DNA of 64,000 nucleotides from a virus. Shown one piece after another: positions 8,558 to 16,120 of this stretch. A program made the translations under genes and the position numbers. The stretch covers positions 62,001 through 126,000 of IMG/VR virus record IMGVR_UViG_3300043409_000928; one strand, 5' to 3'. Within the stretch, counting starts at the first letter, position 1. Each line of letters opens with the position of its first letter. The notes under the pieces were generated by a model. The model saw only the letters and a program-made list of their open reading frames with translations, searched no databases and was not told the DNA's origin.

Positions 8558-9457
8558 TTACAAGACTACTGGAGTATACTCAATGCCGGTAGTAGCAAGA
8601 CCAACCAGTCCAATTGTGGTTTCAAATGCTGGCAACTCACTGGCGGCAACTAGCACATCAGCTTGTGACAAATTGCCATTGCTCATCCATGCTGTGTAGT
8701 CTGTGACTTGTGCCAATGTTGCATCAGTGCCAAATACATTTTTGTAAACATGCTTGATGAATGTTTCATTGCTGACGCCACCTGCATCTGTTTTGTAAAC
8801 ATCCGTGGCCAACAACGCTTGGGCCAATTGTTTGTTGGTCCATCCTGCATCAGCTAGACCAATTCCAATTCCTTTATATGCGTTAGTAACATCAGCAGTA
8901 CCAAGTGCGGCTGACAACAATGCATATACATCACCTGCACGACCTGCGGCATCATAGGCAATGGCCTTGTCTGTGAACACCACACGCTCGTGATCAGCAA
9001 GGTTAAATTCCACATTGGTGGCCAATGTGCTGTCTAATTCAATTTTACCAGCAGTCTTGGCAACGGTGTATTCGGTACTTGCACCACCGACCGTATAAGT
9101 GTCAACACCTGCGGTGCCAGTAACATCAACTGTGATATCAACTGTGCCGTCACCTGCACGACCTGTACCTACTACACCAAATGTAGCAATCTTACCTGCT
9201 GTGCCAACTGTGGCCACTGTGACGATTAGGTTGTTGGCCGCTGTTCCACCTAGTGCTGTACCAGCAAGAGTGATAGTGTCACCTGCAACATAGCCCGAAC
9301 CTGAGCTGGCCGCAAGTGAGTCAAGGACCACAGAATATGTTCCGTTGGTCTTTGTAACATCAAATATGGCTCCGTCTCCTGTGCCACCTGTTAAACCTGT
9401 AACATTTTGGTAAGTTGTGTTTACCGGTTTGTCTTTGATTGTAATTGTCGTTGTCAT
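8558..9457 (-). CDS. DUF4214-like domain protein, secreted/virion or surface-protein-like
   Basis: A 299-residue protein. The N-terminal two thirds is Gly/Thr/Val-rich, low in charge and repeat-like, as in S-layer or adhesin proteins. The last about 90 residues, with ETFIKHVYKNVFG, a TAWMSNGNLS-like segment and VLVAASE, resemble the DUF4214 domain of bacterial RTX and surface proteins. It has its own Shine-Dalgarno (AAAGGAAAA), a possible late-type element TATAAATC at 9476-9483, and terminators on both sides, so it is a single-gene unit. This suggests a recently acquired or separately expressed gene. Role unknown; host-surface mimicry or a virion decoration are possibilities. Confidence 0.6.
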   Translation of the reverse strand: MTTTITIKDKPVNTTYQNVTGLTGGTGDGAIFDVTKTNGTYSVVLDSLAASSGSGYVAGDTITLAGTALGGTAANNLIVTVATVGTAGKIATFGVVGTGRAGDGTVDITVDVTGTAGVDTYTVGGASTEYTVAKTAGKIELDSTLATNVEFNLADHERVVFTDKAIAYDAAGRAGDVYALLSAALGTADVTNAYKGIGIGLADAGWTNKQLAQALLATDVYKTDAGGVSNETFIKHVYKNVFGTDATLAQVTDYTAWMSNGNLSQADVLVAASELPAFETTIGLVGLATTGIEYTPVVL

Positions 9458-9475
9458 AATTTTCCTTTATAGTAT

Positions 9476-9483
9476 GATTTATA
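9476..9483 (-). promoter_or_regulatory. Possible late-type promoter TATAAATC
   Basis: It matches the T4 late octamer at 7 of 8 positions and sits 18 nt upstream of the DUF4214-like ATG, ahead of a good Shine-Dalgarno. The sequence differs from the GG/GC-TAAATA form seen at the other structural genes. Confidence 0.4.
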
Positions 9484-9525
9484 AACAAACTGTTTATGTT
9501 ACTATTGTACATGAATTTAATTACA

Positions 9526-9551
9526 AAACATGTGCGTGTACGCACATGTTT
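9526..9551 (-). repeat. Perfect inverted repeat, 11-bp arms
   Basis: Arms AAACATGTGCG and its reverse complement flank a 4-nt spacer. On the minus strand it is followed by TGTAATT. It lies between the RNA ligase terminator and the DUF4214-like gene, so it may be a backup terminator or a protein-binding operator. Confidence 0.6.
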
Positions 9552-9575
9552 GACACGATTGTCCAGAATATATTG

Positions 9576-9602
9576 CCAAAAGAAAAGGCTCCTAAGAGCC
9601 TT
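9576..9602 (-). terminator. Rho-independent terminator after RNA ligase
   Basis: Stem AAGGCTC/GAGCCTT with loop CTAA (9585-9602) is followed on the minus strand by TTCTTTTGG. The stem is identical to those at 8524 and 49124. Confidence 0.85.
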
Positions 9603-9651
9603 CTCCCCACCGACCACATTCCACGCAAATAGTCAGCTGTCGGTGTCGAAC

Positions 9652-10698
9652 TTAGTCCTTGCTTTTCAACAAGAATCTGTTGCTGATTGCCTTAAAGGAT
9701 TGATCAAGTGAGTGTGCCTTAAGCACAATGCCTTCTCTTTCCGTTTGAGCATTAAGGTTACTTTTGCCTTCTGCAAATTTCAACATGTTGGCAATGGTCA
9801 CAATGCCCAGTGAGTCATACAGTTCGGCACTATATGCTAGTACAGGTACATGCATCAGCTGGTACAGCTCACAAAACTCATTTCGTTCTACTGGATTGAA
9901 ATAGCGTTTGGCATCTATGTCATAAATGTCAAAAGTGTAAAAACTTTGACCTTTAATTTTGTAAGGATTCCCCTGAATGCCTTCGCCTACAATTTCACCT
10001 TGTACAGCAAGATTGCGACCGCTTTCGATAATGGCCGTGATGATCTGATCACGGTGTGCCACTTTCCAAAGTGTATTGCCTTCTGTGTCCTTTAGATTTA
10101 GGTTACGGCTACATACTCCATGATCATCACCATTGACATACACTGTCATTGACGAACCATCCAGCTTCTCGGTAACTTCCCAATTGACTCGGTCAGCCTG
10201 CCATTGTGCAAACTCTGTGCTTAGGTTTTGAACACGCTCTTGGTCTGTCTTTGGAATAAATGTTGGGAACAGACCACGCACTTCGCCTGCCAAGTGTGCT
10301 GGCACAGGTGGATCGTATTTTACGATGCCTAAAATTTCAGTGACATCAAACGGTTCATCAGATGCCAAGCGAGTCTTATGAAATGCCTCTACCACTTTGG
10401 GAAAATCCCAGTACCTAAGAAGCAAGCCTTGGCTTAATTGGCCGCGAAGTTTTACTGTACGCAGACGCTCACCTGGAATGCCATCGTATACTCGAGGCTC
10501 TTGACCTTTGCTGAGGAACGGGGCAAGTGCTGTGGGAATCCAACTGTCAATTTCACAATAGACAGCCACGTCTCCCACTTTGAATTCATCCTTTTTAATG
10601 ACCACAGTCCAGCCACCAACCACTGCACATTCAATTGCGTCAGCATCTGGGATTGCCCGGATTTCGTCAATCGTTCTCATGGTTGCTAGTTTACGCAT
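9652..10698 (-). CDS. RNA ligase, Rnl5 / DRB0094-type with N-terminal OB domain
   Basis: A 348-residue nucleotidyltransferase-superfamily ligase. The N-terminal 90 residues (GGWTVVIKKDEFKVGDVAVYCEID) look like the OB-fold domain of Deinococcus-type (Rnl5) RNA ligases rather than T4 Rnl1 or Rnl2. The catalytic lysine lies in motif I EKLDGSS (near residue 176), motif IV is around EIVGEGIQGN, and motif V is EGIVLKA...FKAISNRFLLK near the end. It joins RNA ends through ligase-AMP and RNA-AMP intermediates, probably for tRNA or RNA repair during infection. It lies downstream of the AAA ATPase after a strong hairpin. Confidence 0.88.
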   Translation of the reverse strand: MRKLATMRTIDEIRAIPDADAIECAVVGGWTVVIKKDEFKVGDVAVYCEIDSWIPTALAPFLSKGQEPRVYDGIPGERLRTVKLRGQLSQGLLLRYWDFPKVVEAFHKTRLASDEPFDVTEILGIVKYDPPVPAHLAGEVRGLFPTFIPKTDQERVQNLSTEFAQWQADRVNWEVTEKLDGSSMTVYVNGDDHGVCSRNLNLKDTEGNTLWKVAHRDQIITAIIESGRNLAVQGEIVGEGIQGNPYKIKGQSFYTFDIYDIDAKRYFNPVERNEFCELYQLMHVPVLAYSAELYDSLGIVTIANMLKFAEGKSNLNAQTEREGIVLKAHSLDQSFKAISNRFLLKSKD

Positions 10699-10714
10699 AT
10701 CATATTCCTAAATA

Positions 10715-10733
10715 CGGGAGGCATTGCCTCCCG
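10715..10733 (-). terminator. Strong GC hairpin between AAA ATPase and RNA ligase
   Basis: An 8-bp stem CGGGAGGC/GCCTCCCG has a 3-nt loop and is followed on the minus strand by only a short T run (TATTT). It may act as a partial terminator or as an mRNA-stabilising structure ahead of the ligase ribosome-binding site. Confidence 0.6.
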
Positions 10734-10746
10734 GTAACTTCAGCTA

Positions 10747-11805
10747 TTATTCTGCTCGCTTCATTACAGTAGTTTCTGCAAGACGCTTCCAACGATCGCC
10801 AGCACCTGACATCTTCTTCAAGTCTGCAATCTTAATAACACTACGCAAGCTCAACTCGCGCAAGCGATCCTTGTTAGTGTCAACATACTCATAAATTTCT
10901 TTAGTAGCACCTTCTTCAAAATCATACGCATCCAACATACCATCCATGGTGATCTGTTTGATACGCAACATTTTGTCGCGGGTGGTATCCATTGTCAAGT
11001 CCAGATAGTGACAACGGCTCTCCAATGCTGTCAAGTGATCCTTGAGTTTGGCAGACCTGACATGCTCAAACTTAATGTTGGTAATGAAAATTGCACTGCC
11101 TTTAAAGTCAAACTTGTCTGGCACACCTTCTGAACGCAACATGCGGCTGTCAGTGTTCCAGCTGATAGTGCGCTTCTTGCTAGTATCCAAAGCGGCTTTC
11201 AAAATGTTCAAGCTCAAGTCGTCAAGCAAGATGCTGTCACAGTCGTCAAACACCAGCACATTGCCTTCGTCGCTGTACTGATACAGTTTGCAATACAAAC
11301 CAATGGCGCTCATTGCACCTTTGACCACTTCGTAGCGAGGACGAGTGCCGCCAATCTTGTCAAACATTGCGGCCTTGTTGAGAACTTTCTCAACGCCAAA
11401 GCTCTTACCCACGCCCGGAGGGCCAACAACAATCATTGCACGGACTGAGCCGTCGACTGCGCCTTCTGTCATTTCTTCCAAAATGTCAAAACGCTCACGA
11501 ATACGGGTAATTGCTTCTTGGTCTGTTTCTAATTGCATTGGCTTTTCTTTGCGCTTGGGTGCATCGTAGTTAGCTTCAATGCTGGTTGTGGCGCAATCCG
11601 CGGCACTGGCTGGCTCAACGTCACGCATGGATGCCACTTTAATACGCACCTCACGACCAGCAAACTCGCCAAGGCTTTCGTCACCTAGTACAGTAACATA
11701 GCCACCTTTGGTGCCTTCTTTGTAATCTGCAATCAACTGGAAAGTCTGATTGTTAATGTTGAAGCTACGGTAGGTACCGTTCTTGATAGTAATGTATGCT
11801 GACAT
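10747..11805 (-). CDS. AAA-family ATPase
   Basis: A 352-residue protein with Walker A GPPGVGKS (near residue 127), Walker B NVLVFDDCD, and a downstream sensor-like TN (FITNIKF), typical of AAA+ ATPases found in many T4-like aquatic phages. The N-terminal 90 residues form a separate beta-rich domain. The substrate is unknown. The frame is open upstream to 11874, but the ATG at 11805 has a clear AAAGGAA Shine-Dalgarno and the upstream part contains the promoter, so 11805 is preferred. It is driven by one or two early sigma-70 promoters in the 284-nt gap after uvsY. Confidence 0.85.
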   Translation of the reverse strand: MSAYITIKNGTYRSFNINNQTFQLIADYKEGTKGGYVTVLGDESLGEFAGREVRIKVASMRDVEPASAADCATTSIEANYDAPKRKEKPMQLETDQEAITRIRERFDILEEMTEGAVDGSVRAMIVVGPPGVGKSFGVEKVLNKAAMFDKIGGTRPRYEVVKGAMSAIGLYCKLYQYSDEGNVLVFDDCDSILLDDLSLNILKAALDTSKKRTISWNTDSRMLRSEGVPDKFDFKGSAIFITNIKFEHVRSAKLKDHLTALESRCHYLDLTMDTTRDKMLRIKQITMDGMLDAYDFEEGATKEIYEYVDTNKDRLRELSLRSVIKIADLKKMSGAGDRWKRLAETTVMKRAE

Positions 11806-11845
11806 TTTTGGGTTCCTTTGCGTGGAATGATTAAACACAAACTCT

Positions 11846-11874
11846 ATTATGCTACAAAACAGACTACTTTGCAA
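11846..11874 (-). promoter_or_regulatory. Early sigma-70 promoter P2 of AAA ATPase
   Basis: On the minus strand -35 TTGCAA (11869-11874) and -10 CATAAT (11846-11851) are separated by 17 nt. A normal leader of about 35 nt with AAAGGAA precedes the ATG at 11805. Confidence 0.65.
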
Positions 11875-11939
11875 CCTCTATTTTTGCTTTGTTGCATTTT
11901 TGCAACACGGGTTGTTTTAGTAGTGTTTTCCTGCATCAT
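11847..11939 (-). CDS. Possible 30-residue leader peptide
   Basis: A short frame begins with two ATG codons 6 nt after a consensus -10 box and runs 30 basic residues (rich in Lys, Gln, Thr) to a TAA inside the downstream promoter. There is no Shine-Dalgarno, so it could be translated only as a leaderless message. It may be a genuine small early protein, a regulatory leader for the ATPase gene, or a chance frame. Confidence 0.3.
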   Translation of the reverse strand: MMQENTTKTTRVAKMQQSKNRGCKVVCFVA

Positions 11940-11945
11940 GTATGT

Positions 11946-11974
11946 ATTATATGCTGGCTATGCCCAAAGGTCAA
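11946..11974 (-). promoter_or_regulatory. Strong early sigma-70 promoter P1 upstream of AAA ATPase
   Basis: -35 TTGACC (11969-11974, 5/6), a 17-nt spacer and -10 TATAAT (11946-11951, 6/6). It precedes the 30-residue leader frame and the P2 promoter. The rest of the uvsY-ATPase gap (11975-12089) is T-rich on the plus strand and otherwise featureless. Confidence 0.8.
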
Positions 11975-12089
11975 CCTATTTTTTGCACTTTCTGGTGCTG
12001 TAAGTCGTTGATTTTGTTGGAGTTTTTACATTATCAGCTTAAAAAGTGTGAGATTTTTGCACTTTTTGCTGTTTTTTAGTTAGTGCGTA

Positions 12090-12554
12090 CTAACTTAACT
12101 CTGCATCTTCCATGCCTGCTACACGAAGCTTGATTACATTGCTCAATTGCCATTGCTTGATATCAATGCCTTTTATTAGTCCCAGGAACTTGTTCCTAAT
12201 CAGTGCAAACTCATTGACAATACTATCCATGTCACACACGTCTGGTTCGCCGTCCACATACTTTTCAGCGTCGCGACTGGTCAGTGTGCGGTTGTAGTGT
12301 TCTGTAAATTCTCGAAACTTGGCACTACGAAGTTTTCTTAATTCAATATTGAGATGCTCAAGTATTGCTTCTATCTCTTGCAATTGGTTGAATCGATATT
12401 CTACAATACCTGGCATGTCTCTGCTGGCTCGCTCTAGGCTACCAGACATTTTTAACTCGGCTCGAGCCTCGGCCAATTGGTTTTCAAAGTAGGCAATACA
12501 GTCAGGTAACTGACCAATATCACCGGCTACTTTTCTATACCATTGACTCATCAA
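12090..12554 (-). CDS. uvsY: Recombination mediator UvsY-like
   Basis: A 154-residue helical protein. The C-terminal half (YNRTLTSRDAEKYVDGE, then NEFALIRNKFLGL and QWQLSNVIKLRVAGMEDAEL) matches the pattern I associate with UvsY of marine T4-like phages. UvsY loads the UvsX recombinase on gp32-coated single-stranded DNA. T4 UvsY has 137 residues. Genome context fits, with UvsX and gp32 upstream in the same direction. The start at 12554 overlaps the preceding 77-residue gene by 4 nt. The assignment is by remembered similarity, so moderate to high confidence. Confidence 0.75.
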   Translation of the reverse strand: MMSQWYRKVAGDIGQLPDCIAYFENQLAEARAELKMSGSLERASRDMPGIVEYRFNQLQEIEAILEHLNIELRKLRSAKFREFTEHYNRTLTSRDAEKYVDGEPDVCDMDSIVNEFALIRNKFLGLIKGIDIKQWQLSNVIKLRVAGMEDAELS

Positions 12555-12784
12555 TATTCCTCTTCATCATCTGATTCAGATTCTTCATCATCACCTAGAA
12601 TTTCCGAAAATGCATTATCCAATGCAGAGTCTGATCCTTTTGCATCTTTACGGCAACCTTCTAAGTCTACAAAATTTTCCGCCACTCTTAAAAAGGCCAG
12701 TGCCGCATCTTGTCTTTCTTTTTTATCAATATAGGGTTTAAGAGCCAACCATGTTTCGGCTAACATTTCTCCAGATTCTGTCAT
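12551..12784 (-). CDS. Small acidic-tailed protein, unknown
   Basis: A 77-residue protein with a helical N-terminal part and an extremely acidic end (residues about 63-77, nearly all Asp, Glu and Ser). It is translationally coupled to uvsY (4-nt overlap) and has a TTGGAG Shine-Dalgarno. Acidic tails of this kind often mimic DNA or bind basic or single-strand-binding proteins, so a link to gp32 or UvsY is conceivable but unproven. Confidence 0.6.
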   Translation of the reverse strand: MTESGEMLAETWLALKPYIDKKERQDAALAFLRVAENFVDLEGCRKDAKGSDSALDNAFSEILGDDEESESDDEEEY

Positions 12785-12792
12785 GCTAATTA

Positions 12793-12835
12793 ATTCTCCA
12801 AAAAGTATATCGTTTTGATACAGCGATACTTAGTC
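12793..12835 (-). terminator. Possible weak terminator or leader hairpin
   Basis: In the gap between the cupin gene and the acidic-tailed gene, AAGTATCG and an imperfect CGATATACTT form a bulged stem followed on the minus strand by TTTTTGG. It lies immediately ahead of a ribosome-binding site, so partial termination or leader folding are both possible. Confidence 0.35.
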
Positions 12836-12838
12836 GCA

Positions 12839-13297
12839 TCAATTATTTTGTTTTGCCATTTGTGAAAGGTATTCTTCATTGTGAATCCATTTATTCTTTA
12901 CCAAGAAACCCCATTCTCTTTGCTTTGGTCCAGGCACGAACAATGACCAACATGTAATATCTGGGTCAAGCTCGATGCGATGATAAGACCTACTGCTACA
13001 GATTCTAAAGTGACCAGGTTTTCTCCAATGGGCTAATTCGCCAAACTTGTTGCCGTGTTTATCAAATTGAGGAATCCATTCATAGTATCCGCCTTTTAGA
13101 ATCAATGTAAAATACGGCCACGGATGATCATGCACATCATCTGGATCACTTTTGCAAAACTTGTGTACAAAGATGTTGAACGGAAACCATGTACGATCTT
13201 TAAGAAACACATAGTAGCGTTCCAACAACGGTTCACTGCTTCGACGATCTAAAATAATTCTGTGTCGTCCAAGTCTTTGCATTAGTTTTTTAATCAT
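12839..13297 (-). CDS. Cupin-fold protein (cysteine-dioxygenase-like)
   Basis: A 152-residue protein. The segment DDVHDHPWPYFTLILKGGYYE is a cupin motif 1 (H-x-H ... E-like spacing), and YHRIELD...CWSLFVPG is cupin motif 2 with the third histidine. A metal-binding beta-barrel enzyme is likely. The substrate is unknown, but sugar or small-molecule dioxygenase/isomerase roles are typical. The start overlaps the stop of the 70-residue gene. Proteins of this type recur in T4-like aquatic phages without known function. Confidence 0.6.
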   Translation of the reverse strand: MIKKLMQRLGRHRIILDRRSSEPLLERYYVFLKDRTWFPFNIFVHKFCKSDPDDVHDHPWPYFTLILKGGYYEWIPQFDKHGNKFGELAHWRKPGHFRICSSRSYHRIELDPDITCWSLFVPGPKQREWGFLVKNKWIHNEEYLSQMAKQNN

Positions 13298-13502
13298 CTA
13301 CAAACCCACTTAGTATTGCATATACTCCATCTGCACTTCTTTCAATCCTTACTTGATTGCTAAAGCCAGCATACTGAAATACGCCTTGTTCAACTCGTTT
13401 AAAACAGTCAATCATAATTTCTGGTTCACCCATAACATCTGCATGAATCATTTCTGCTTCGTACAATGTTTGAAGCTGTTCGATCAAAGTTTTTATCAGC
13501 AT
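13290..13502 (-). CDS. Small early protein, unknown
   Basis: A 70-residue protein with a helical N-terminus and a C-terminal beta-rich part (VRIERSADGVYAILSGFVDD). No family is recognised. Its ATG at 13502 stands 5 nt after a TATAAT -10 box, so its mRNA should be leaderless. It overlaps the cupin gene by 8 nt and so heads a short operon with it. Confidence 0.55.
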   Translation of the reverse strand: MLIKTLIEQLQTLYEAEMIHADVMGEPEIMIDCFKRVEQGVFQYAGFSNQVRIERSADGVYAILSGFVDD

Positions 13503-13507
13503 AACAT

Positions 13508-13536
13508 ATTATAACATAAAATGTTGTCAAGGCCAA
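13508..13536 (-). promoter_or_regulatory. Early sigma-70 promoter of the 70-residue gene (predicted leaderless)
   Basis: -10 TATAAT (13508-13513), a 17-nt spacer and -35 TTGGCC (13531-13536, 4/6). Five nt separate the -10 from the ATG at 13502. A perfect TTGACA also lies at 13525-13530 but only 11 nt from the -10, too close to serve. Confidence 0.55.
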
Positions 13537-13910
13537 TAGGTATCTTGTCCAAGTAGGGCTCTTATGGATTGAAACTCTTTCCAGGCTTCTCTATACATGG
13601 GATTGTTTACCATCATGTCGTTGTGCTTGGCTCTGTTGTCAAGGTAAAAACTTGTTGGAGAAGTATCCTGTTCGTCTGCATATTTGATTACATGATTCAA
13701 TCTGGACTCGTACATCTGCCATTTTTTAAGCGTTGCACCTGTTACTTCAATTTTATAAAGATGCTCTTCATGTTCGGGCCATGTAATTGCTGTGTCAATG
13801 TCAGGCGATTCTCTAAAAGAAAGCGGCTGGAAAAATGCACGGCGTAAGGGTCGCTTTTCAATGACCCTTACTCCTTGTTCCTGCAACCATTCAGCATGGC
13901 TGTCGGACAT
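13527..13910 (-). CDS. Hypothetical protein downstream of UvsX
   Basis: A 127-residue protein containing an N-terminal basic region (VIEKRPLRRAFF) and a helical C-terminal part. The family is unknown. It starts 3 nt after the UvsX stop, so it is very probably co-transcribed and coupled with the recombinase gene. The end of the gene contains the -35 region of the next promoter. Confidence 0.6.
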   Translation of the reverse strand: MSDSHAEWLQEQGVRVIEKRPLRRAFFQPLSFRESPDIDTAITWPEHEEHLYKIEVTGATLKKWQMYESRLNHVIKYADEQDTSPTSFYLDNRAKHNDMMVNNPMYREAWKEFQSIRALLGQDTYWP

Positions 13911-13912
13911 CT

Positions 13913-15007
13913 TTACTCCTCAGCTACTTCTGCGTCTATTTCGCCATTGGGGCTAATAGCGCCTTGGTAGGCCAAGTCTGTACCACGGGCTACAATGTCT
14001 GCCATGATCTTATCTAAAATTCCATCGGAGTAACCTTTACGGAATTCTTTAATAATCTCACCATCCAAGGTAGTGTAGGAAAGTTTGTTGCCTTCTTTCT
14101 TGAGCCAACCGCGAGCTTCAAACAAGTCTACTAGGCCGCTGTATGGATCCATACCAGTGGTCCACGGAATTTCTACTTGCACACTTTCAAAGGGTTTTGA
14201 ATAGCGTGTTTTCATAATCTTACAAGCGGCACGAATACCATTTACTGTAGTGGTCTTGTTGCCATCAGCATCAACTTTGAGTTTGAGCTTTTTCATAGCC
14301 ACCACCATTGAGCTGGCGTAAACAAAGCCTGATCCACCGGTGATTTTGTCATCGGGGTCAAACATGTCTTGGCTTGCGTAAGTGTGGTTGGTGACAACCA
14401 AGCCAACTGGATGTGGTGCAATACGATTAACAGTATTCTTAATAAGAGCCGTCAATGCCTTGGCCTTACGACCCATGTCACCTTTCATGTCACCTGCTTC
14501 AAACTGGTTAATGTCTGTTGGAGTCAACAACATACCAACAGAGTCGATTACAAACAATACTTTCTTTTGTTCTTCGTATGGAAGATCTGCGTAGGCTTCT
14601 TTGTATTCTTTCATGAACTCAGAGATAAACTTTGCCACTTCGTCAATCATTGATACACCAAAGCGCATCAACTTATCCGGAGCAGTATCAATGCCCAATG
14701 AACGTAACCATTCTTCGTCCAGTGCATTTTCACTGTCTAATATAACTGGAAGGATATCCAGCTTTTGTGCATGTCGAACCAGGTTACCTGAACAGATATA
14801 ACTTTTACCTGAACCAGATTCACCGGCAAACATTGTTACCTTGCCAAGTGGAATGCCACGACCAAAGTCGCCGGTCATCAAATAGTTAAGTGTATGATTG
14901 CCTGTGCTGATCCAATCTCTTGGATCGTTAAAGCCAGAACTCATTGCTGGAATGGCTTTGGTTAAGTTTTTACGAAACTTAGAAACGTCAAATGCTTTCT
15001 GTACCAT
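13913..15007 (-). CDS. uvsX: Recombinase UvsX (RecA-like)
   Basis: A 364-residue RecA-family strand-exchange protein with Walker A GESGSGKS at residues 62-69, the RecA-type segment PVILDSENALDEEWL, and Walker B LFVIDSVGML. The C-terminal part is rich in acidic residues (EIDAEVAEE). UvsX forms the presynaptic filament with UvsY and gp32 and drives recombination-dependent replication and repair. Length is close to T4 UvsX (391). The ATG at 15007 has an AAGGAT Shine-Dalgarno and follows a hairpin that separates it from gp32. Confidence 0.95.
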   Translation of the reverse strand: MVQKAFDVSKFRKNLTKAIPAMSSGFNDPRDWISTGNHTLNYLMTGDFGRGIPLGKVTMFAGESGSGKSYICSGNLVRHAQKLDILPVILDSENALDEEWLRSLGIDTAPDKLMRFGVSMIDEVAKFISEFMKEYKEAYADLPYEEQKKVLFVIDSVGMLLTPTDINQFEAGDMKGDMGRKAKALTALIKNTVNRIAPHPVGLVVTNHTYASQDMFDPDDKITGGSGFVYASSMVVAMKKLKLKVDADGNKTTTVNGIRAACKIMKTRYSKPFESVQVEIPWTTGMDPYSGLVDLFEARGWLKKEGNKLSYTTLDGEIIKEFRKGYSDGILDKIMADIVARGTDLAYQGAISPNGEIDAEVAEE

Positions 15008-15029
15008 TGTATTATCCTTATAGATGATA

Positions 15030-15051
15030 GGAGGGTAGATCTCTACCCTCC
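15030..15051 (-). terminator. Hairpin between gp32 and uvsX
   Basis: Arms GGAGGGTAGA and TCTACCCTCC form a perfect stem. On the minus strand it lacks a T tract and is followed directly by the uvsX leader. It is better explained as an attenuator or mRNA 3'-end stabiliser of the gp32 message than as a full terminator. Confidence 0.55.
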
Positions 15052-15060
15052 TTTGTTCAA

Positions 15061-16038
15061 TTAAGCTGAACGACTACGAATCATCTTTAGGATGTCATCG
15101 ACGCTGGGCTTTGCGGCTCCAGCAGGTGCGGCCACTGCGGTTGTTACTGTCGGAGCAGGCGCGGCCACTGCGGCAGGCTTGCTTGCTACTACTGGAGTGT
15201 CTTCATCAGCGTCAGCAACTGCCCCTGCTGTAGAAGCAGATGCGGTAAGTTGAACACCACTTGGACGATAAAACTTGCTCCACTTTTCTGGATCATACAA
15301 CTGACCATCAACACTGGCTTCAAACATTTCCATGATAGCACGAACTTCGTCTACACCTGGACGCTTGGGCATAAAGTCGTTCAAGTTGAACAGGCCGTGT
15401 GTTGCAATTGCTTGCAATTCCACTTCGTTCAAGCCACGCTCTTTACGTGCCCAACCTGATGTTGAGTAGTCAGCATAGCCACCCTTTTGCGTCTTGTTCA
15501 AACGGAAGTCTGTGCCACGCATGTAGTCTGTTGGCAATTCTTCCATGTCAGGATCCATTAAGGCCTGTTTGATCAAGGTAAAGATCTGTGGGCTGATGAT
15601 GAAACGGCGCACTGGATTTTCTGGAACACTTGATTCTTCCATTGGGCTGTTGACAACAAAACCTTGGAAAACATAACTGCGTTTCTTCCAATATTTGCGT
15701 CCAAGTGTTTCCATGTTGGGATCTTTGAACCAAGGACGGATTGTTGCGTGAACTGGACATGTTTCGTTCCACATTTCAACGCAAGGTACTTGAACAATAA
15801 CTTTCTTGTTTTCGTCTTGTCCCTTGACTCCCGGGAACTCAATACGAATCATTTGACGCTCACGCCAAAAGAATGTATTTGTGTCATCTCCATCTGGGAG
15901 AAAACGCATTGATGCGGATGTGCCTTCGGGGATATTCCAGTGTGCGTAAATTGCGTTATCACCGGTGCTGGTATTAGAACCACCAGACTTTTGTGCTTGC
16001 TCGGCTAGGCGAGCGCGGATTTCTGCTAAAGTTGCCAT
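15061..16038 (-). CDS. 32: Single-stranded DNA-binding protein gp32-like
   Basis: A 325-residue protein. The N-terminal helix ([13 protein letters not shown]) corresponds to the cooperativity region of gp32. The core OB-like domain contains [15 protein letters not shown] and a Cys-x6-Cys-x2-His cluster ([12 protein letters not shown]) reminiscent of the T4 gp32 zinc site. The C-terminal 70 residues are Ala/Pro/Thr-rich with an acidic patch and end in a short helix ([12 protein letters not shown]), the protein-interaction tail. It coats single-stranded DNA in replication and recombination. It is driven by its own early promoter and followed by uvsX. Confidence 0.9.
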   Translation of the reverse strand: MATLAEIRARLAEQAQKSGGSNTSTGDNAIYAHWNIPEGTSASMRFLPDGDDTNTFFWRERQMIRIEFPGVKGQDENKKVIVQVPCVEMWNETCPVHATIRPWFKDPNMETLGRKYWKKRSYVFQGFVVNSPMEESSVPENPVRRFIISPQIFTLIKQALMDPDMEELPTDYMRGTDFRLNKTQKGGYADYSTSGWARKERGLNEVELQAIATHGLFNLNDFMPKRPGVDEVRAIMEMFEASVDGQLYDPEKWSKFYRPSGVQLTASASTAGAVADADEDTPVVASKPAAVAAPAPTVTTAVAAPAGAAKPSVDDILKMIRSRSA

Positions 16039-16057
16039 GATAAATTTCCTTTATGTA

Positions 16058-16120
16058 TTAGCCAATAATAGTGTCAGACCCTATTGGGTCAAACAACACA
16101 CGCTTCAATTGTTTGGGCAT
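16058..16120 (-). CDS. Possible 20-residue leader peptide of gp32
   Basis: A short frame (ATG at 16120, TAA at 16058-16060) begins 7 nt after a TATAAT box at 16128-16133 and ends just ahead of the gp32 ribosome-binding site. It has no Shine-Dalgarno. It spans the main gp32 promoter. It parallels the 30-residue frame ahead of the AAA ATPase, but a chance frame cannot be excluded. Confidence 0.25.
   Translation of the reverse strand: MPKQLKRVLFDPIGSDTIIG
16065..16092 (-). promoter_or_regulatory. Early sigma-70 promoter of gene 32 with embedded inverted repeat
   Basis: -35 TTGACC (16087-16092), a 16-nt spacer and -10 TATTAT (16065-16070). An inverted repeat GACCC-TATT-GGGTC (16077-16090) overlaps the -35 and spacer, so a repressor or leader hairpin could act here. 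A second TATAAT at 16128-16133 lies upstream with a poor -35. Confidence 0.65.

Noticed and set aside
11806-11874. 23-residue N-terminal extension of the AAA ATPase
   Set aside because: It contains the -10 and -35 of promoter P2; the ATG at 11805 has a clear Shine-Dalgarno.
13514-13530. Perfect TTGACA at 13525 as -35 of the 70-residue gene
   Set aside because: The spacer to TATAAT would be only 11 nt; the poorer TTGGCC at 17 nt is the more plausible -35.
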